NCBI GenBank assembly: GCA_033439685.1
Contig: JAUEDM010000006.1
Location: 496,001 to 560,000 of the forward strand
Direction: 5' to 3'
DNA length: 64,000 nucleotides
DNA from: Apodospora peruviana
Lineage: Eukaryota > Ascomycota > Sordariomycetes > Sordariales > Lasiosphaeriaceae
Of the stretch, positions 11,107 through 22,165 are shown one piece after another (position 1 is the stretch's first letter; the number at the start of each line of letters is the position of its first letter). The notes beneath the pieces are model-generated. The model worked only from the letters and a program-made list of their open reading frames with translations, was not told where the DNA came from and did not search any database. The position numbers and the translations under genes were made by a program.

Positions 11107-12243
11107 ATGGACTCACTAGAACGAGGCTTGGATACGGCAGATGCCCATAATCTCCCCCTAGCCGCAAAATTGACCATTGCCAAAGCTTTTTGGGGTCGGC
11201 CATTGCTCGACACTTTCGGGTTTGCTGGAAAACAGTCGGGCTCCTCAGAGGCCTCTTCACTCGACGCGTACTTCAGATACTACTCGCAGCAATGCGATCT
11301 GATAGCACTCCATGACAACGGCGAAAACTCGTCTCTGAGAACACATCAGGACATCATCCGTACGGCCGAGCTGCTGCAACAAGATTGGCTTGGAAGAACC
11401 CGAGAGGATCTCCTACAGCGACTTCCCATGCTCCTAAATAACAAAACTGAGGGCCAGCATGGCAACACTATCTCTCTGGTCGCCCGCCTGCTCACCATGA
11501 TGCGGATAGGGGAAGTCCCCCACGAGTTTCTCGGAGGCCGAGACATCCCATGGCCTGTGGACACCAGGCTAGGCAAGTTGGTTGACGACTACTTCTCCGC
11601 CACTCCGGTACTAGGTCACGAGGCCATCAAGTTTGAGAAGCCGTTCAATGCCCTGAGCCTCAGATCGATCGCGGGGCTTGAGATCCGATGGACGGACAAC
11701 CTAGCCGATCACCTGCGACTCTTGAACGACGACAGTATGGTTTGTGTGTTTCATCACGCTGCTTTCCTCCAGGGCCAGGGAGACAAGTGAGTTGTAACTC
11801 CAAAAGGCCGAAGCGTCCAGTCTTCATACGAGTCTGACGATCTTGCAAGATCGATATTTCATCCATCCTTCCTCGAAGAAACGCTCAGAACACTAGCTCT
11901 CCTCCTGCCCAAATACGACAAGAAGATCAAATCCTGGTACAGCCTCCAGACTTCCAGACACGGTCTCGACCCAGCAGGAGCGGACGTCGGGCACCTCATT
12001 GCCGATGAGAGACAGATCGAGAGCTTCAAGTACTGGCACGACAGGCTGGTGATACTGAAACAAGTGTATGACGGGTCGCGACCGAGGACGTTATCGCAAT
12101 GGTGGCATGACAGGCGCAACGGGGTGCAGTGGTACACTTTTTGGGTCGCCATCCTGGTTTTGTTCTTGACCATCTTCTTTGGGCTGATACAGAGCATCGA
12201 GGGCGCGCTGCAGGTCTACAAGGCGTTTCACCCTGATCCCTAG
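11107..12243 (+). CDS. Conserved fungal protein with C-terminal membrane anchor
   Basis: Two exons, 11107-11786 and 11850-12243, joined over a 63-base intron (GTGAGT..CAAG) in frame, give 357 aa. The body is soluble and helical. The last 50 residues carry a conserved block, QWWHDRRNGVQWYTFWVAI, followed by one hydrophobic helix (VLFLTIFFGLIQSI) and a short tail ending in VYKAFHPDP. I recognise this ending as typical of an uncharacterised Pezizomycotina family, often with a block like LIADERQIESF just before it, as here. The layout suggests a tail-anchored or single-pass membrane protein with most of its mass in the cytosol. It shares an upstream region with the protease/F-box gene, which may hint at joint expression. 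No enzymatic motif is visible. Confidence 0.85.
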
Positions 12244-12533
12244 TCCTCCTTTCAATATATGTACCTCTGTATGTTTAACAAGCAATCTCATCTGATCAGA
12301 CGGAGCGACTGCGATATTATGAAAGCCTGCGTTTACCCATAACTACCGTACTTCGAAGGACAAGCGACTACCTAATGGGGTTCTCACATCACCCAAATCT
12401 CGAAATTGCTTCCTTAAACTGCCCTTATTTAGTGGGAGTATTCATATACCCTCTTCATCTTCTCCAACGCCTCCTTCTTATACTCGTCAAAAATCCAGCG
12501 ACAAAAACGCCCACTTGCCCGCCAGCGCCGCCC
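12244..12533. other. Convergent intergenic spacer
   Basis: Short spacer between the ends of two convergent genes. Presumably it holds both 3' ends; no other structure was noticed. Confidence 0.45.
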
Positions 12534-12973
12534 CTATACGGCCCGGATCAAGTCTGATCTCGGGTCCTGCACGCAGCAGATATCGCCCATGGCCTGGCTT
12601 GAATCGATAACCCGTTGGCATCGCGGTCGGCGGATAGCGTCATAAGCTCGAGAAGCTGCGTTGATGTCGTCCGCGGAGGAGATGTTGCGCAGGAGGGTAC
12701 CCAGGATCATGGCGTCCTCGAAGGCTTGTCCGGCCCCGGCGCCTTGCCAGGGTGTGGTCGCGTGGGCAGCATCTCCCATAATACAGACATTGCCGTAAGA
12801 GTAGGTTGGTGTCGTCTTGTGCTCAAATTCGGAGTAACCCCTGTGGGTCGGGTTGGTTGAGAACAAGCTGTATGATGAGGGATTGGTGAGATGGCCAGGA
12901 GAGAGCTACGTACGTGTGAGTGTGGCTGTGTGGGGGAGAGAGTGACTGAAAGAGTGAGTGAGCGAGAGAAACT

Positions 12974-13003
12974 AACATTGATAACACCAACATTGATAAC
13001 ACC
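12974..13003. repeat. 15-base tandem duplication
   Basis: Two perfect adjacent copies of a 15-base unit (aacattgataacacc). On the minus strand it duplicates the residues GVINV in the monooxygenase pseudogene, next to a likely intron donor. Confidence 0.9.
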
Positions 13004-13138
13004 CTTTGCTATCGGTCCATCCAGCCATTTTTCCAACGTCTTTTTGAGAGACTCCCTCGTCAATGGCCGCTTCCTGTCCTTGGGGACCTCCTCGGAAAGA
13101 TCCTCCACCACGGAGATAACACACTGAACCATGGTGCA

Positions 13139-13320
13139 TGACAACCAGCCAGAAAAGCGCGGCACATCGGCGGGGGGGGGGGGGGGGCTTCTGGGACTGC
13201 AGAGTCTTGGTTCCGTACGACAAGGCCAAAGAAACCATAGGTGCAGAACACTTTGAACTGGACCGTCAGTTTGTGTGAATGGGCGACGGGGCATTTATCC
13301 TGCACGACATTCTGGAGAAC
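13139..13320 (+). other. Inverted internal segment of the monooxygenase pseudogene
   Basis: Read on the plus strand, this segment encodes the middle of the monooxygenase: DNQPEKRGTSA, then GFWDCRVLVPYDKAKETIG, then MGDGAFILHDILEN. Both flanks encode the gene on the minus strand, ending NYVL on one side and resuming TMVQCVISVVED on the other. Flipping the segment restores the expected order NYVL-DNQ...ILEN-TMVQ. The edges are placed to within a few bases. Confidence 0.85.
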
Positions 13321-13870
13321 CGTAGGACATAGTTCCGCACAATGCCAAAGATGCCGTCATCCCCGATGACGGCATCAAATATATCTGTAACGCCGTCTTG
13401 AAAGGTAATCTGCAGCCTCTTTTCACTGATTTCTTTGATTTCGGTGAGAGTCTTGTTAGGATGCAGCACGTTGCTGGGAAGCAGTGCCAGGAGCTCGCGC
13501 AGGAGCTCGGCGCGATGGACCACAAGGCCAGGATCTTGGCCGCTGCCAGCGAGGTCGGCAATGACTGTTCCAGCTAGCGGCCCTGAACCTATCATGACGC
13601 GGCTTGAGTTCATGGGGACGGCGCCGGCCTGGGCCAGCAGCTCTTTGACGTTGTTCTGAGAGAAGACGTGTTTCAGTGCCTGCTGAGCGTTGCTAGACAA
13701 GCCGACAGCGGCTCCACGCTCGGAGGAATTAGGTGCTGATTCGTACACGTGGACGTCAATATGGGCACTTGGATGAGTGCATTAGCCATGGTAGCGCCGG
13801 CGAGGCCGCCACCTATGATGGCGATGCGAATGAGAGAGCCGGTCAATTTCAATCTCGGAATGATCTCTTC

Positions 13871-14352
13871 TTGTATGACGAGACTCGTTAAGTAGGGAAA
13901 ACAAATTTCAGGGGACTGGAATGGTCAATGGATTAAAGGGAGGCAGTTGACTGTGATTCTCTTGGTCACCTATCAAACATGTTGGCGGCTCTAATACCTC
14001 TTCGCGCATCATAGTTCAATAATATATGACATTGCCGAACTGCAGTTGGTTCTGTTGGCCTCGATCAGCGAGTCAGGTAAAACTGGAGAAACTTCTTGTA
14101 CGCAGGCTGAAAGAAAGTAACCAACACTTTCTCGGTTGCTCACCGCCCTTATTAGTCACTGCCTATCTTCATCTAATTTCTTGTGCATACGGTCTCAACT
14201 GCAAACCCCCCATTCCCCCCCCCCCCCCCCCGGGATCATAAATGTTGGTGATGGTTGGGGATCTCATCTACTCTATAAAGTGGCCTCCGAGGTATCGGAC
14301 CACTCCAGCCGCTCTCTCTCGCATCCTTACCAGTGGCCAGACTGTGCTGGAC
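13871..14352. other. Intergenic with C homopolymer
   Basis: No gene recognised. A run of about 17 C residues lies near 14215-14231. The right edge abuts the stop codon of the DUF1996-CBM1 gene. Confidence 0.5.
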
Positions 14353-15700
14353 TTATTGACATTGCGAGTACCAATCATTCTGATATTTACAGGTAGTGCC
14401 CGACGCGCAGGTCTTGCAACCCGTGAAGCCGTTACCGCCACACTGCTGCCATTTGGCCGACTGGCATCCCCCAGGAGTGGTAGGGGTGGCACCACCTCCA
14501 CTACCACCGCCGGTGTTACCATCTCCACTTCCTCCTCCTAGAACATGTCAGTAAACGGTCTCTTCCAAGCAGCTAATCCAGAACAACGGGGGAAAAAGTA
14601 GACTCACCAGTGCTAGGCGCCGGCTGCGGCCCGGTAATCTGCATCGCCCCCGGCAGCTCGCTCAACCACCCATCGATCGGCTCCGCAACCTTCTGGCTCT
14701 GCGTGCACTGGCTGCCCTGCGAAATACTCTGCGACTTGAGCTGCGAGCAGCTAATATCGCAGTTCGCGTCCATGGCGCGCTGCAAGGAGTCCCCCTTCCA
14801 GCCAAACACGTAGTCCGCGTGCGTGCCGTAGCCCGTGTAGTCGCCGTACGACCAGACAAACGGCTGTGAGCCATCAGTGGGCCAGTCGGCCTTGTTGTTA
14901 AACTTGCGGGTATCCCAGATCGTCTCCAAGAACAGCTGCGGGATCTTGACGGGGTGCGAGGCCGGACAGGGCCCACCGCTCTCGAACGTGCCGCTGGACG
15001 GGTAGGCGACGTGGCTGGAATGATCTGCGCTATCGAGGTCCTTGCCGTTCCAGCAGGTCGGGAACCGCACATTGGCCATGATGCCGGCCGGGCACGGCTG
15101 CTTCGGCATGTCGGCGGTCTCGCCGGTGCGGGTGCTCAGGTCTTGCAGACAGGTGAATGTGAGCTGGCGGTTCTTGGCGGCCTCGGCGGCGGTGCGGTAG
15201 AAGGGGTTGCCGACGATCATGCGGAAGCCCTTCTGAAACGCCGTGACTTTCTGGTTGTTGTAGGACGGCGTGTAGTACACCGTCATGCCGCCGTTGCGCG
15301 CGCCGTCGAAGCCGATGTTGGGTATTTGGGGCACGCGGTGGAAGCTGCCGTTGCGGGCGCGGAAGAAGAGGACAGCGGTCCAGTAGTTGGAGAAGTCCTC
15401 CGAGAAGGTACAGGTCGTGCAGGTGGCTTCGCTGCCAATGTCGTGGCGGGCCGGATCCATGGTTATGTTGAGCATGTTGCCGCCGACAAACTGGTGGAGG
15501 TGAGGAGACTGGGAGGCGCCGGGGAAGACGAGGCTGATTGGGCATGTTAGTCAAGTGTGGTAAAGGTACTTGAGTAATGACACTGACGGATCTAGGCGCT
15601 CGACAACGAGCGAGGAGCATGAGAAGCGAAGCAGGGCATCAACGCTGGGTGCGGCCACCGCGAGCGCGGCGGCGAGGAACTTAAAGGCGCTGTGTTGCAT
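14353..15700 (-). CDS. Secreted DUF1996 protein with C-terminal CBM1
   Basis: Three exons, 15700-15588, 15533-14608 and 14537-14353, give 407 aa with all joins in frame. The N-terminus is a clear signal peptide (hydrophobic FLAAALAVAA, cleavage likely after VDA). The DUF1996 domain follows: RFSCSSLVVERLDP across the first join, HLHQFVGGNMLNITMDP, the Cys-containing TCTTCTFSEDFSNYWTAVLFF, and CPAGIMANVRFPTCWNG. A Gly/Thr-rich linker leads to a family 1 carbohydrate-binding module at the end: QQCGGNGFTGCKTC, then ASGTTCKYQNDWYSQC. CBM1 binds cellulose or chitin surfaces, so the protein probably acts on or near plant cell walls outside the cell. The DUF1996 activity itself is not established to my knowledge. 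It is intact, with pseudogenes on both sides. Confidence 0.93.
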
Positions 15701-15772
15701 GTTGGACGGTTGGATCGACAGGCTGATCTGAGAAGCAACTGGCAGAGTCGATCGGTATCGGGGACACCCTGT

Positions 15773-15783
15773 TGTATTTATGT
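15773..15783 (-). promoter_or_regulatory. Possible TATA element for the DUF1996-CBM1 gene
   Basis: The minus strand reads acataaataca about 75 bases before the start codon. The position suits a short 5' untranslated region, but the match is weak. Confidence 0.35.
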
Positions 15784-17836
15784 CCCTATCGCAAGCACAC
15801 GACGGAGCACATTCTTTCCATGGACTGCTCCTTCATCTTCTATATCATCCATAGGCACGCGTGTTACATGGTCCGATGGTTCCTGGTCAGAGACCGGTCA
15901 ACCCGGAATTGAACATCGTGCTACTATCAAAAAGTAGGAACCGTTCCTTGGCAATACGACAGAAGACAATTAAACATCTTACTGTCTTTCCAATGGATCA
16001 GGTAAGTATGAACATGCTAGTCGGTCAATGTGACACGAAACATGCCAAAGCGTGGTTGTATTAGTCTCCGGCTAAATCTAGAGTGTGATTACACATATTA
16101 GCCAACGCCCGCGTTGTACTCGAATGAGGGCTCCGAGACCTCGCCGAACGGTTTTCGAGCATTCTTTCAATCTTTAAGGTTGTTTCCGATGTGGGTATCC
16201 GGGGAAGGCGCATCTACGGTATCATCGGTATGTCTACTCCAGGTTTTCCCCCACGCTCTTTACAGTGACGGCGGCTCTTGCATTGCCGAGAACCAGTAAC
16301 TCCACAGGCTGGTTCGTTGTAGCAGCGAATGAAAACGAGCCATCACCCAAGGATGCTTCGCTACCGTTGGATCGGGCGAGCCGCCAAATGCTGGTTGTGC
16401 CCCTTTTCGGAACGATACCTTCCCATTTTGGCTCGGGAGTGTCTTCCCGATACGGAGCATAAGTCACGATATCTGAATCTGGTCTGCCCACCTCGCCCTT
16501 GTACGTGCACTCAGCGGTATCTAGCAAGATTCATGGCACGCGTGACCACTTAGGTCGAGTCAAGGTTCCGTTGATGCACGTTCCCGACCTGTCATTCTCC
16601 ATGCTTATCGTCATCTATATGAATGATATTTAGGCAAATCACATAGTTAATGGTGCCGTAACAATTGGAACAGTCGACAGTCTTCTAGAATGGGTTTTGG
16701 AACTTCAGTCCCTTTTTTTGTTGGACGAACATTGCGGCTCTCTCGGAAGACTCAAGTCTCCATGAACCCACAGCTTATCACTCTTTCTACTCTGAATGGA
16801 TTGTATTTTGGAAAGATGACGTCAAATGCGTGAGCGGAACCGGTGCTGTCAACCGTTCGAAAGGAAGGGGGGTTTTGCGTCTTGCTGTGGACGTCTTGAC
16901 CCAGGTCTCGGCTAGGCAGTCAAATATGTAAAGAGCAATCCAAGGCTCTTTCTTTTCCAGATACCTTTCCCCGACATTCTTGACAGCCTTTAGTACTCTG
17001 GCCAGGACCCGCTGATATGGAAGTTCAGTTTTCTCCAAATTTATTAAGGCAAAAAGTCTCGCTCGACTTGAGGTACTTACAACTCTTAACAGATCCCCCA
17101 AAACAGCGGGAAGATGGGAAAAGTTGTGCTGGACCACATGCTCGATTCACGACTTGGGGTTTTTAGGTTCGAGAAAACCCGAGTAAGCGGAACTGCAGCA
17201 GGCACTCTGCATCGTGTCAGATCTGCGGACCAATATCATCCTATCTTTTGTTTTTGGTCTTAACACTGTTAGACACGCGTATTCCATTACAAAGCACGTA
17301 GACCAAGCAGCAGCCGGTAGGATCACCATGTCAAGTTAATGCGAAGATAAGAAGACCATGTGTTTTTGCTACGTAGTTTTAGCTTTGAAAATTGGGCATC
17401 TAGCGGGTTTTATTATTTACAACCACGCTGGAAAGAGACCTCCAGTGTTCCAAGACTATCACCCCAGGAAGAAGAGCTTCAAAAAAATTGCGCCGTGACG
17501 GCATCAGTTCCTTTGGCCCTTCAACCCTCATGAAAGCCATCATAACTGGACACTGGACAATTCGAAAAAAAAAAAAAAAAAACAAAAAAAAAAAAAAAAA
17601 ACAGCCTTCATTCCAACACAGGAACGTGCCGTTATGGCACCATCTCCCTTCGCCAAACCTCTCTAGCTTCTTTTGTGACAGTAGAATCCCACAATGTAAG
17701 CTAATCCACTATCACACGGACTCACATCTTTGGGCTTTAAATTGCAAAGACATGACGAGAAGAGGAAAAGTGAAGGAAGCCGGTCAAAATCAAGGCTGGC
17801 GCATTGCCAGACATGAGGGATCCCCAGTTATATCCT
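15784..17836. other. Gene-poor stretch with two possible coding relics
   Basis: Two minus-strand frames look more protein-like than the rest. One at 16234-16527 includes CTYKGEVGRPDSDIVTYAPY and has no family I know. The other at 16787-17137 contains a good 80-base intron candidate (GTAAGT..ATATCAG, near 17080-17000), joining LLRV to RVLARVLKAVKNVGERY. Neither has a clear start or end, so both may be remnants. A long A-rich run lies near 17567-17600. Confidence 0.4.
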
Positions 17837-19089
17837 TTAACGTATATCAGCCAGCCCAGGCGTAGTGCTTAAGCCTTGGTCCATCCTCAACTGCGTTTTG
17901 CCTGGACTGGTGTTGAAAGTAGGATGACAGAGTTTATCATTGACCTGTTTTTTCCGGAAGCTGCTCATAACCAACGCCATGACTTTGCAACACAGCAAGC
18001 TGAGAAGCCCTCCGAGAATGAGGGCGTCGACCATAGCTCGAGCCCCGAGCCATACGCCGATCAAGATCGAGGCAATCATTGCCAACAACCCAAAGTCAGC
18101 CCAGTAGCGTGGCTGTCGTACTAACTGAAAGATGCCCACGGCGCTGTAAATCAAAAATGATGCCAGATACAGCGCCATTCTGGAGCATCTAAAGCTGTGC
18201 AACTGGTGGTAGCTCAGAAGAACAGACTTTCCCAGCCATCCGTAGTCATGTTTCTCGATTGGGCATGGGGTTCCTGTCGAATGTTTAGCGTATTGTCATG
18301 GGTCAATGCCATAGTTCTCGGGCATTTTTATATGAATATCTCCTACCTCGAGATTGGTTGAAGTTGAGAATGACAACCGTGGCAACCCCTCCCGCCAGAA
18401 CTACGAGAGCATCGGCGATGGTCACCGCGCCTTGTCGTGCACGATCCCAGGAGCTGTACTGGCGCGAAGAAGGCTTCCCACAAGAACAGGAGCAGCAATC
18501 CAGGGGTACTTTTGAGGGGGGTCAACGAGAGGCCCGAGTAGCACTGAACGTCCGTGTCTGACAATGACATACCAGCTTCTTTGTCCCGCATTCCGCGACG
18601 GTCCATATCAGCGCCCATTTGAGTTGGGCGTTCACCCGACAGACGGCCTGGATCGTATTCCCTCTCCTTCTCCGTGGGCTCTTCATCTGAGAACATGGAG
18701 TCGGGATCGAAGTCTAGAGCGCGGCTCTTATATTCCACTTGTTTGCACCCATGCGGGCAAAGGTAGCTCTGACTGCCCCAAACCCCCCGACCCCTAGAGC
18801 TCCATCCTTGTCCGCCTCGATGATAACCTCGGTTCCGGGGATGACGGTGGTCTGGTCGGTCGATATCCATCCCGAGTGCTTTGAGGGTAGATTCGGATAT
18901 GTAGCTGGGGGCGAAGCGGTTTGATAGTCGCAGCGGCAATTTTACCCAACCGCTCAGAGTCTTGACTTGTGTGTCGACGAGGATTTGGGAGCCATCGCTG
19001 GTCGAGCTATCGAGGGACCCAGAGAAACTAAAGATCAGCACGAACCTGGAAGACGACCTGGAATAAGCTCACCAGTCTGGCTCAGACAT
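17837..19089 (-). pseudogene. Multi-pass membrane protein gene with frame breaks
   Basis: A short first exon (MSEPD, 19089-19073) joins by a GTGAGC..TTTAG intron to a coherent frame reading VKLPLRLSNRFAPSYISE. At 18854-18861 the 4-base unit GACC is doubled, which moves the sensible reading into another frame (TTVIPGTEVIIEADKDGA, then GVGGFGAVRATF). Near 18730 a missing base moves it back (SRALDFDPDSMFSDEEP). Further on come SSWDRARQGAVTIADALVVL and, after a GTAGGA..GACAG intron, a hydrophobic C-terminal part with three or four membrane helices (ALYLASFLIYSAVGIFQLV; FGLLAMIASILIGVWLG). I could not find a splice that joins the middle parts in frame. The family is not known to me. A living gene with an odd exon structure remains possible. 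Confidence 0.55.
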
Positions 19090-19800
19090 GATGTTTAGAT
19101 GTATTCGACACCGGAACCAACCCCATGAGTAGGGGATAGAGTGGGCTTGATTATAAAGACCGTTGATGCTTGGGTCTTGGATAGAGGAAAGGAAGTCGAA
19201 GTTGACGGGTCTCAGAAACCCCGCTGCCATCGGGGCAAATTCGGCAGTGTGGCAGTATATCATCGGTGGTAAACAGGTCATTCACGTCGGGTTGGGTTGA
19301 GGCCTCCATGCCCAACGCAAGCTTGCATCGGTCAAGAATTTGCCTGGGAGCCTCGTTCAACCTTGAAGGAGTCCCGAGTTGACCTTGCCTTTCCCCATCC
19401 CGCTGATCCATCCAACTAATGCCAACGAGAAAAGCACAACCGGGTCCTCGTTCCTGGCTCTGATCCCTCAATCTCAATCTTTCTTTTCCGTCGCCTGGTG
19501 AGGACTCCAGCACCACAAAGTTTTCCAACCAACCTGCGATCCCTTCCCCACTCTTCAACTTCTCGGTCATTTATTTTGTTTGCACAGACTTCCCTCTCTG
19601 CTACTATAGAATATCCATGCTACCCTCAGTTTGGTACCTGTATAACAACCTGCCCTTCCCATAGAAGCACATTGAGCGACATGTCGGTACGCGGCTCTCG
19701 TTTGGGGCCAGGCATACCTGGAAGATGGAGCTCGAAGGAAGTTGGAAGAAGGACATACCTGAAGAAGAAAAAGGTCCCCTTTTCGCCGGTATAAGTGCCT
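19090..19800. other. Intergenic, no gene recognised
   Basis: Short frames on both strands, none with family features. The right end may hold the lost start region of the EST1-like relic. Confidence 0.4.
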
Positions 19801-20105
19801 GGATAAGGTAAATCCAGACTCCTTTCTCACGCCAGCACGCCAGCACGCCAAAAGTCAGCGGCTCATCACATGGTTTTTGCAGTGTCGAGATTACGAGCGA
19901 CATAAACGTCCAACTCAAACCTGCCACAAATGCCGACAAGAGCTCCTGCTTGGACGGTGACTTAGCTCCTCACGAGCAGGTCAAGCAGCCCGACAGCCTC
20001 CCCACCAGCCAGGAACAAGTCGTCGCAGAGGTCAAGGGCAGCTACGCAGGGCTCGTTATGGTCGAGAGAAAATGCATCGAGGTCGATAACCCCCAGAAAA
20101 AGCAA
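19801..20105 (+). pseudogene. EST1-like gene, 5' remnant
   Basis: The residues LPTSQEQVVAEVKGSYAGLV followed by MVERKCIEVDN match the conserved N-terminal block of a fungal family carrying the EST1-type DNA/RNA-binding domain. Just upstream, in another frame, come HAKSQRLITWFLQCRDYERH and a CxxC pair (CHKC). The family normally continues for about 70 residues with a long conserved helical region (ASQHPSAS.. and following). That part is absent here, and the frame runs straight into the DUF1752 gene. Its sister fragment lies about 2 kb downstream. Family identification is from memory of the motif. Confidence 0.65.
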
Positions 20106-22059
20106 GACGATGCAAACACGGTGGACGTCAATGTTAGCCACAAGGTTGACACCGCAAGCCCGGAGAATCTTTTTAGCATGTGGACAGGTGAGTCTTTAAC
20201 TTAGATCCTCCCATCGCACTACGATAACCAGAAACTAACCATAGCCGGCAGTCTTTGCACGATGCCGGGATTCAATGGCCCAGGAACGGAGGCTTGAAAA
20301 TCTAAGCTGGCGACTGTGGAATAAGGAAACATTCTACTGCGATAGCCAGGACCCTGCCTTCCACGAACCACCGGCTACTAGCCAACCTAAGGACATTCAG
20401 CGAAGGAGAGGATCTGAGCACGGCGGACAATGGAACTGGGATCAGGAAGCCATGGACTACGTTCAGATAATAGGTAAGCTCTGCTACCTTCCACAATCTG
20501 ACAGTACAACACAATCGATTAATTCGCTGCCGATAAAGATGGAAGTAGTGTTCGGTACACCGAGTACCAAGGAACGGGCGCGTTCCCAACGACCCAAGGG
20601 GCTCGGCCTCCTGAGGACGACCTAGAGCAGCAGCGGTCAGTGGACTACTCACAGCGCAAGAAAAGCTCTTTCGCGTATTTCCGCGAAAACAGCATCGCTA
20701 ACTAGTGGCTTCAACTACGCCAGTCCGCGCGAAACTTCATTCTCGCCTCAGTACACGAGCGACGGCCAGTACGCCACTGCCAATGTTAGCCAATTGCGGC
20801 ACAACCCCAGTTCCTCGGGTGATCAACAACTCCATCGCACCGCCAGGCGCAAGCTCTGCGACTTACATTCCTACTATCGGGCCTCAGACTACTATGGGAA
20901 GTGCGACGAGGATGAGATTGTCGAGATTAACGCCTACTACTATGTGCTGCCTGCGAGGTCGAAGTCGGACTGAGGCTGGGATTACTGCGCGGTTAATTCT
21001 GGAGGGGACTCAACTGGTTACCACGACTATGGTAACCAGGGCGGCCCTTTTTTCGCAGAGACGGGATATGCATCACCACGATACGACCCACCGGAGCACA
21101 AGCCAACTGCCGCACCGACAGGCCATACGCGTCGCAACTCGTCCTGTCTAGTTCCAGATTCCAACACCGTCCAGCCCGCACCCGCGACCAGAAAGGTTTC
21201 GGAAAGGTACCCGACCAACAAGATCGCCCGCACCAAACTTCGGCCTTACCAGTCCCTGCGTAAGCTTCTACCCGTATGCTTGCCCGTAACCCTTGCCTCT
21301 CTGATTGGTGTGGCACTTGCCACCGGAGTTCCTTACCAGACGCCCAAAATCGTTGCGGTTGGCATTGCCGCCATGGGCTCACTCGGAACGGGGATGACGG
21401 CCCTCCAGCTCGAGAACCCCGACGACCCAAAGGGTAACCAGTTCATCAAGATGTGTCTACGGATTGCCAGCTCGCTATTTCTCCTCGCACTTGCGTCGGG
21501 ATACATGCTGTGGTTCCTGCCGTTGGATGCCCAGAAGAAAAAGAACTTTCTTGGAGGGTTCGGAGCCTGCCTCTTTGTCTGATTTTTCTTTGTGCGTCCA
21601 AATCTCCCGCCAAATCTCCCGTCGTCGTCGTCGGATGGCGATGACGCCTTCCTGTGGCTTGACACCATCATCTTCTTTGGACTGTTTGCTGTCATCACAG
21701 GTATCCTAAACGCCGAATCGAACCTCGTTCCTATTCTCGCAGGGCGGACTCATGCTCCTGAGGATGGCGACAACCGACCCAGTGATGGCATTAACGACGA
21801 TGGACTCGTTGATGGCGTGGGCCGCAACAATCTGCGTCGCCGCAGACAACAACATGCCGATGAGGAGAACCAGATCGACCAGGTCAACCGTGAGGATGAC
21901 GGGACTGGTGCTGCTGCTGCTGGTGGTGGTGGACGTGATCCCAACACGAACATTCTCGATGCCATCAACCAGCCCAGCAGAACCGACCCAGCACACACTT
22001 CACTGTCCTTGGCGGACAATGTCTTGTCATACGCGAGCAACATGTCTGGCATGCAATGA
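20058..22059 (+). pseudogene. areA-GATA-like (DUF1752) gene with C-terminal membrane part and two in-frame TGA
   Basis: Four exons fit in frame: up to 20187, 20252-20473, 20539-20635 and 20706-22059, with introns GTGAGT..CGGCAG, GTAAGC..ATAAAG and GTCAGT..AACTAG. The first two exons encode the nitrogen-regulator-like DUF1752 motif (ASPENLFSMWTVFARCRDS, then LENLSWRLWNKETF). Exon 4 continues through a Ser/Tyr-rich linker into a C-terminal part with about four membrane helices (LPVTLASLIGVALATGV; IASSLFLLALASGYMLWF; TIIFFGLFAVITGIL). That frame is open over 451 codons apart from TGA at 20971-20973 and TGA at 21580-21582 (LFV*FFFV). The only in-frame ATG near the start lies within the EST1-like block, so the N-terminus looks chimeric. 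No intron that removes either TGA keeps frame. A nonsense-broken gene is the simplest reading. Confidence 0.65.
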
Positions 22060-22165
22060 GAGCGCGCTGGCCACGGCTAATCTCCCTTCTTTGTGACAGC
22101 CGCTATATCATGTCTTATACGTTTTGGTTAATTTCTTGAACTGCCCTAACATACGTTCCTAATAG

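Larger units (their letters stand above)
12534..13870 (-). pseudogene. FAD-dependent monooxygenase (salicylate hydroxylase-like), broken
   Basis: Family signatures of a single-component flavoprotein monooxygenase are scattered over several frames. In order they are the dinucleotide-binding GGGLAGA near 13820, the YESAP..ERGAAVGLS block, the DAVIGDDGIFG motif, and GDAAHATTPWQGAGAGQAFEDA near 12740. Such enzymes hydroxylate aromatic substrates using NAD(P)H and oxygen. The gene cannot be functional as read. One C seems missing in the CCC at 13763-13765. A segment of about 182 bases (13139-13320) is inverted. A stop TGA at 13276-13278 sits where the family has Trp, within the inverted part. A G16 run is out of phase. 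A 15-base repeat lies near 12974, and an extra G in the run at 12838-12841 shifts the frame again. The true start could not be fixed. Confidence 0.85.

Noticed and set aside
20700..20706. TAG at 20704 in the DUF1752 gene, first taken as a nonsense codon
   Set aside because: A GTCAGT..GCTAACTAG intron removes it and restores frame, so it is a splice acceptor.
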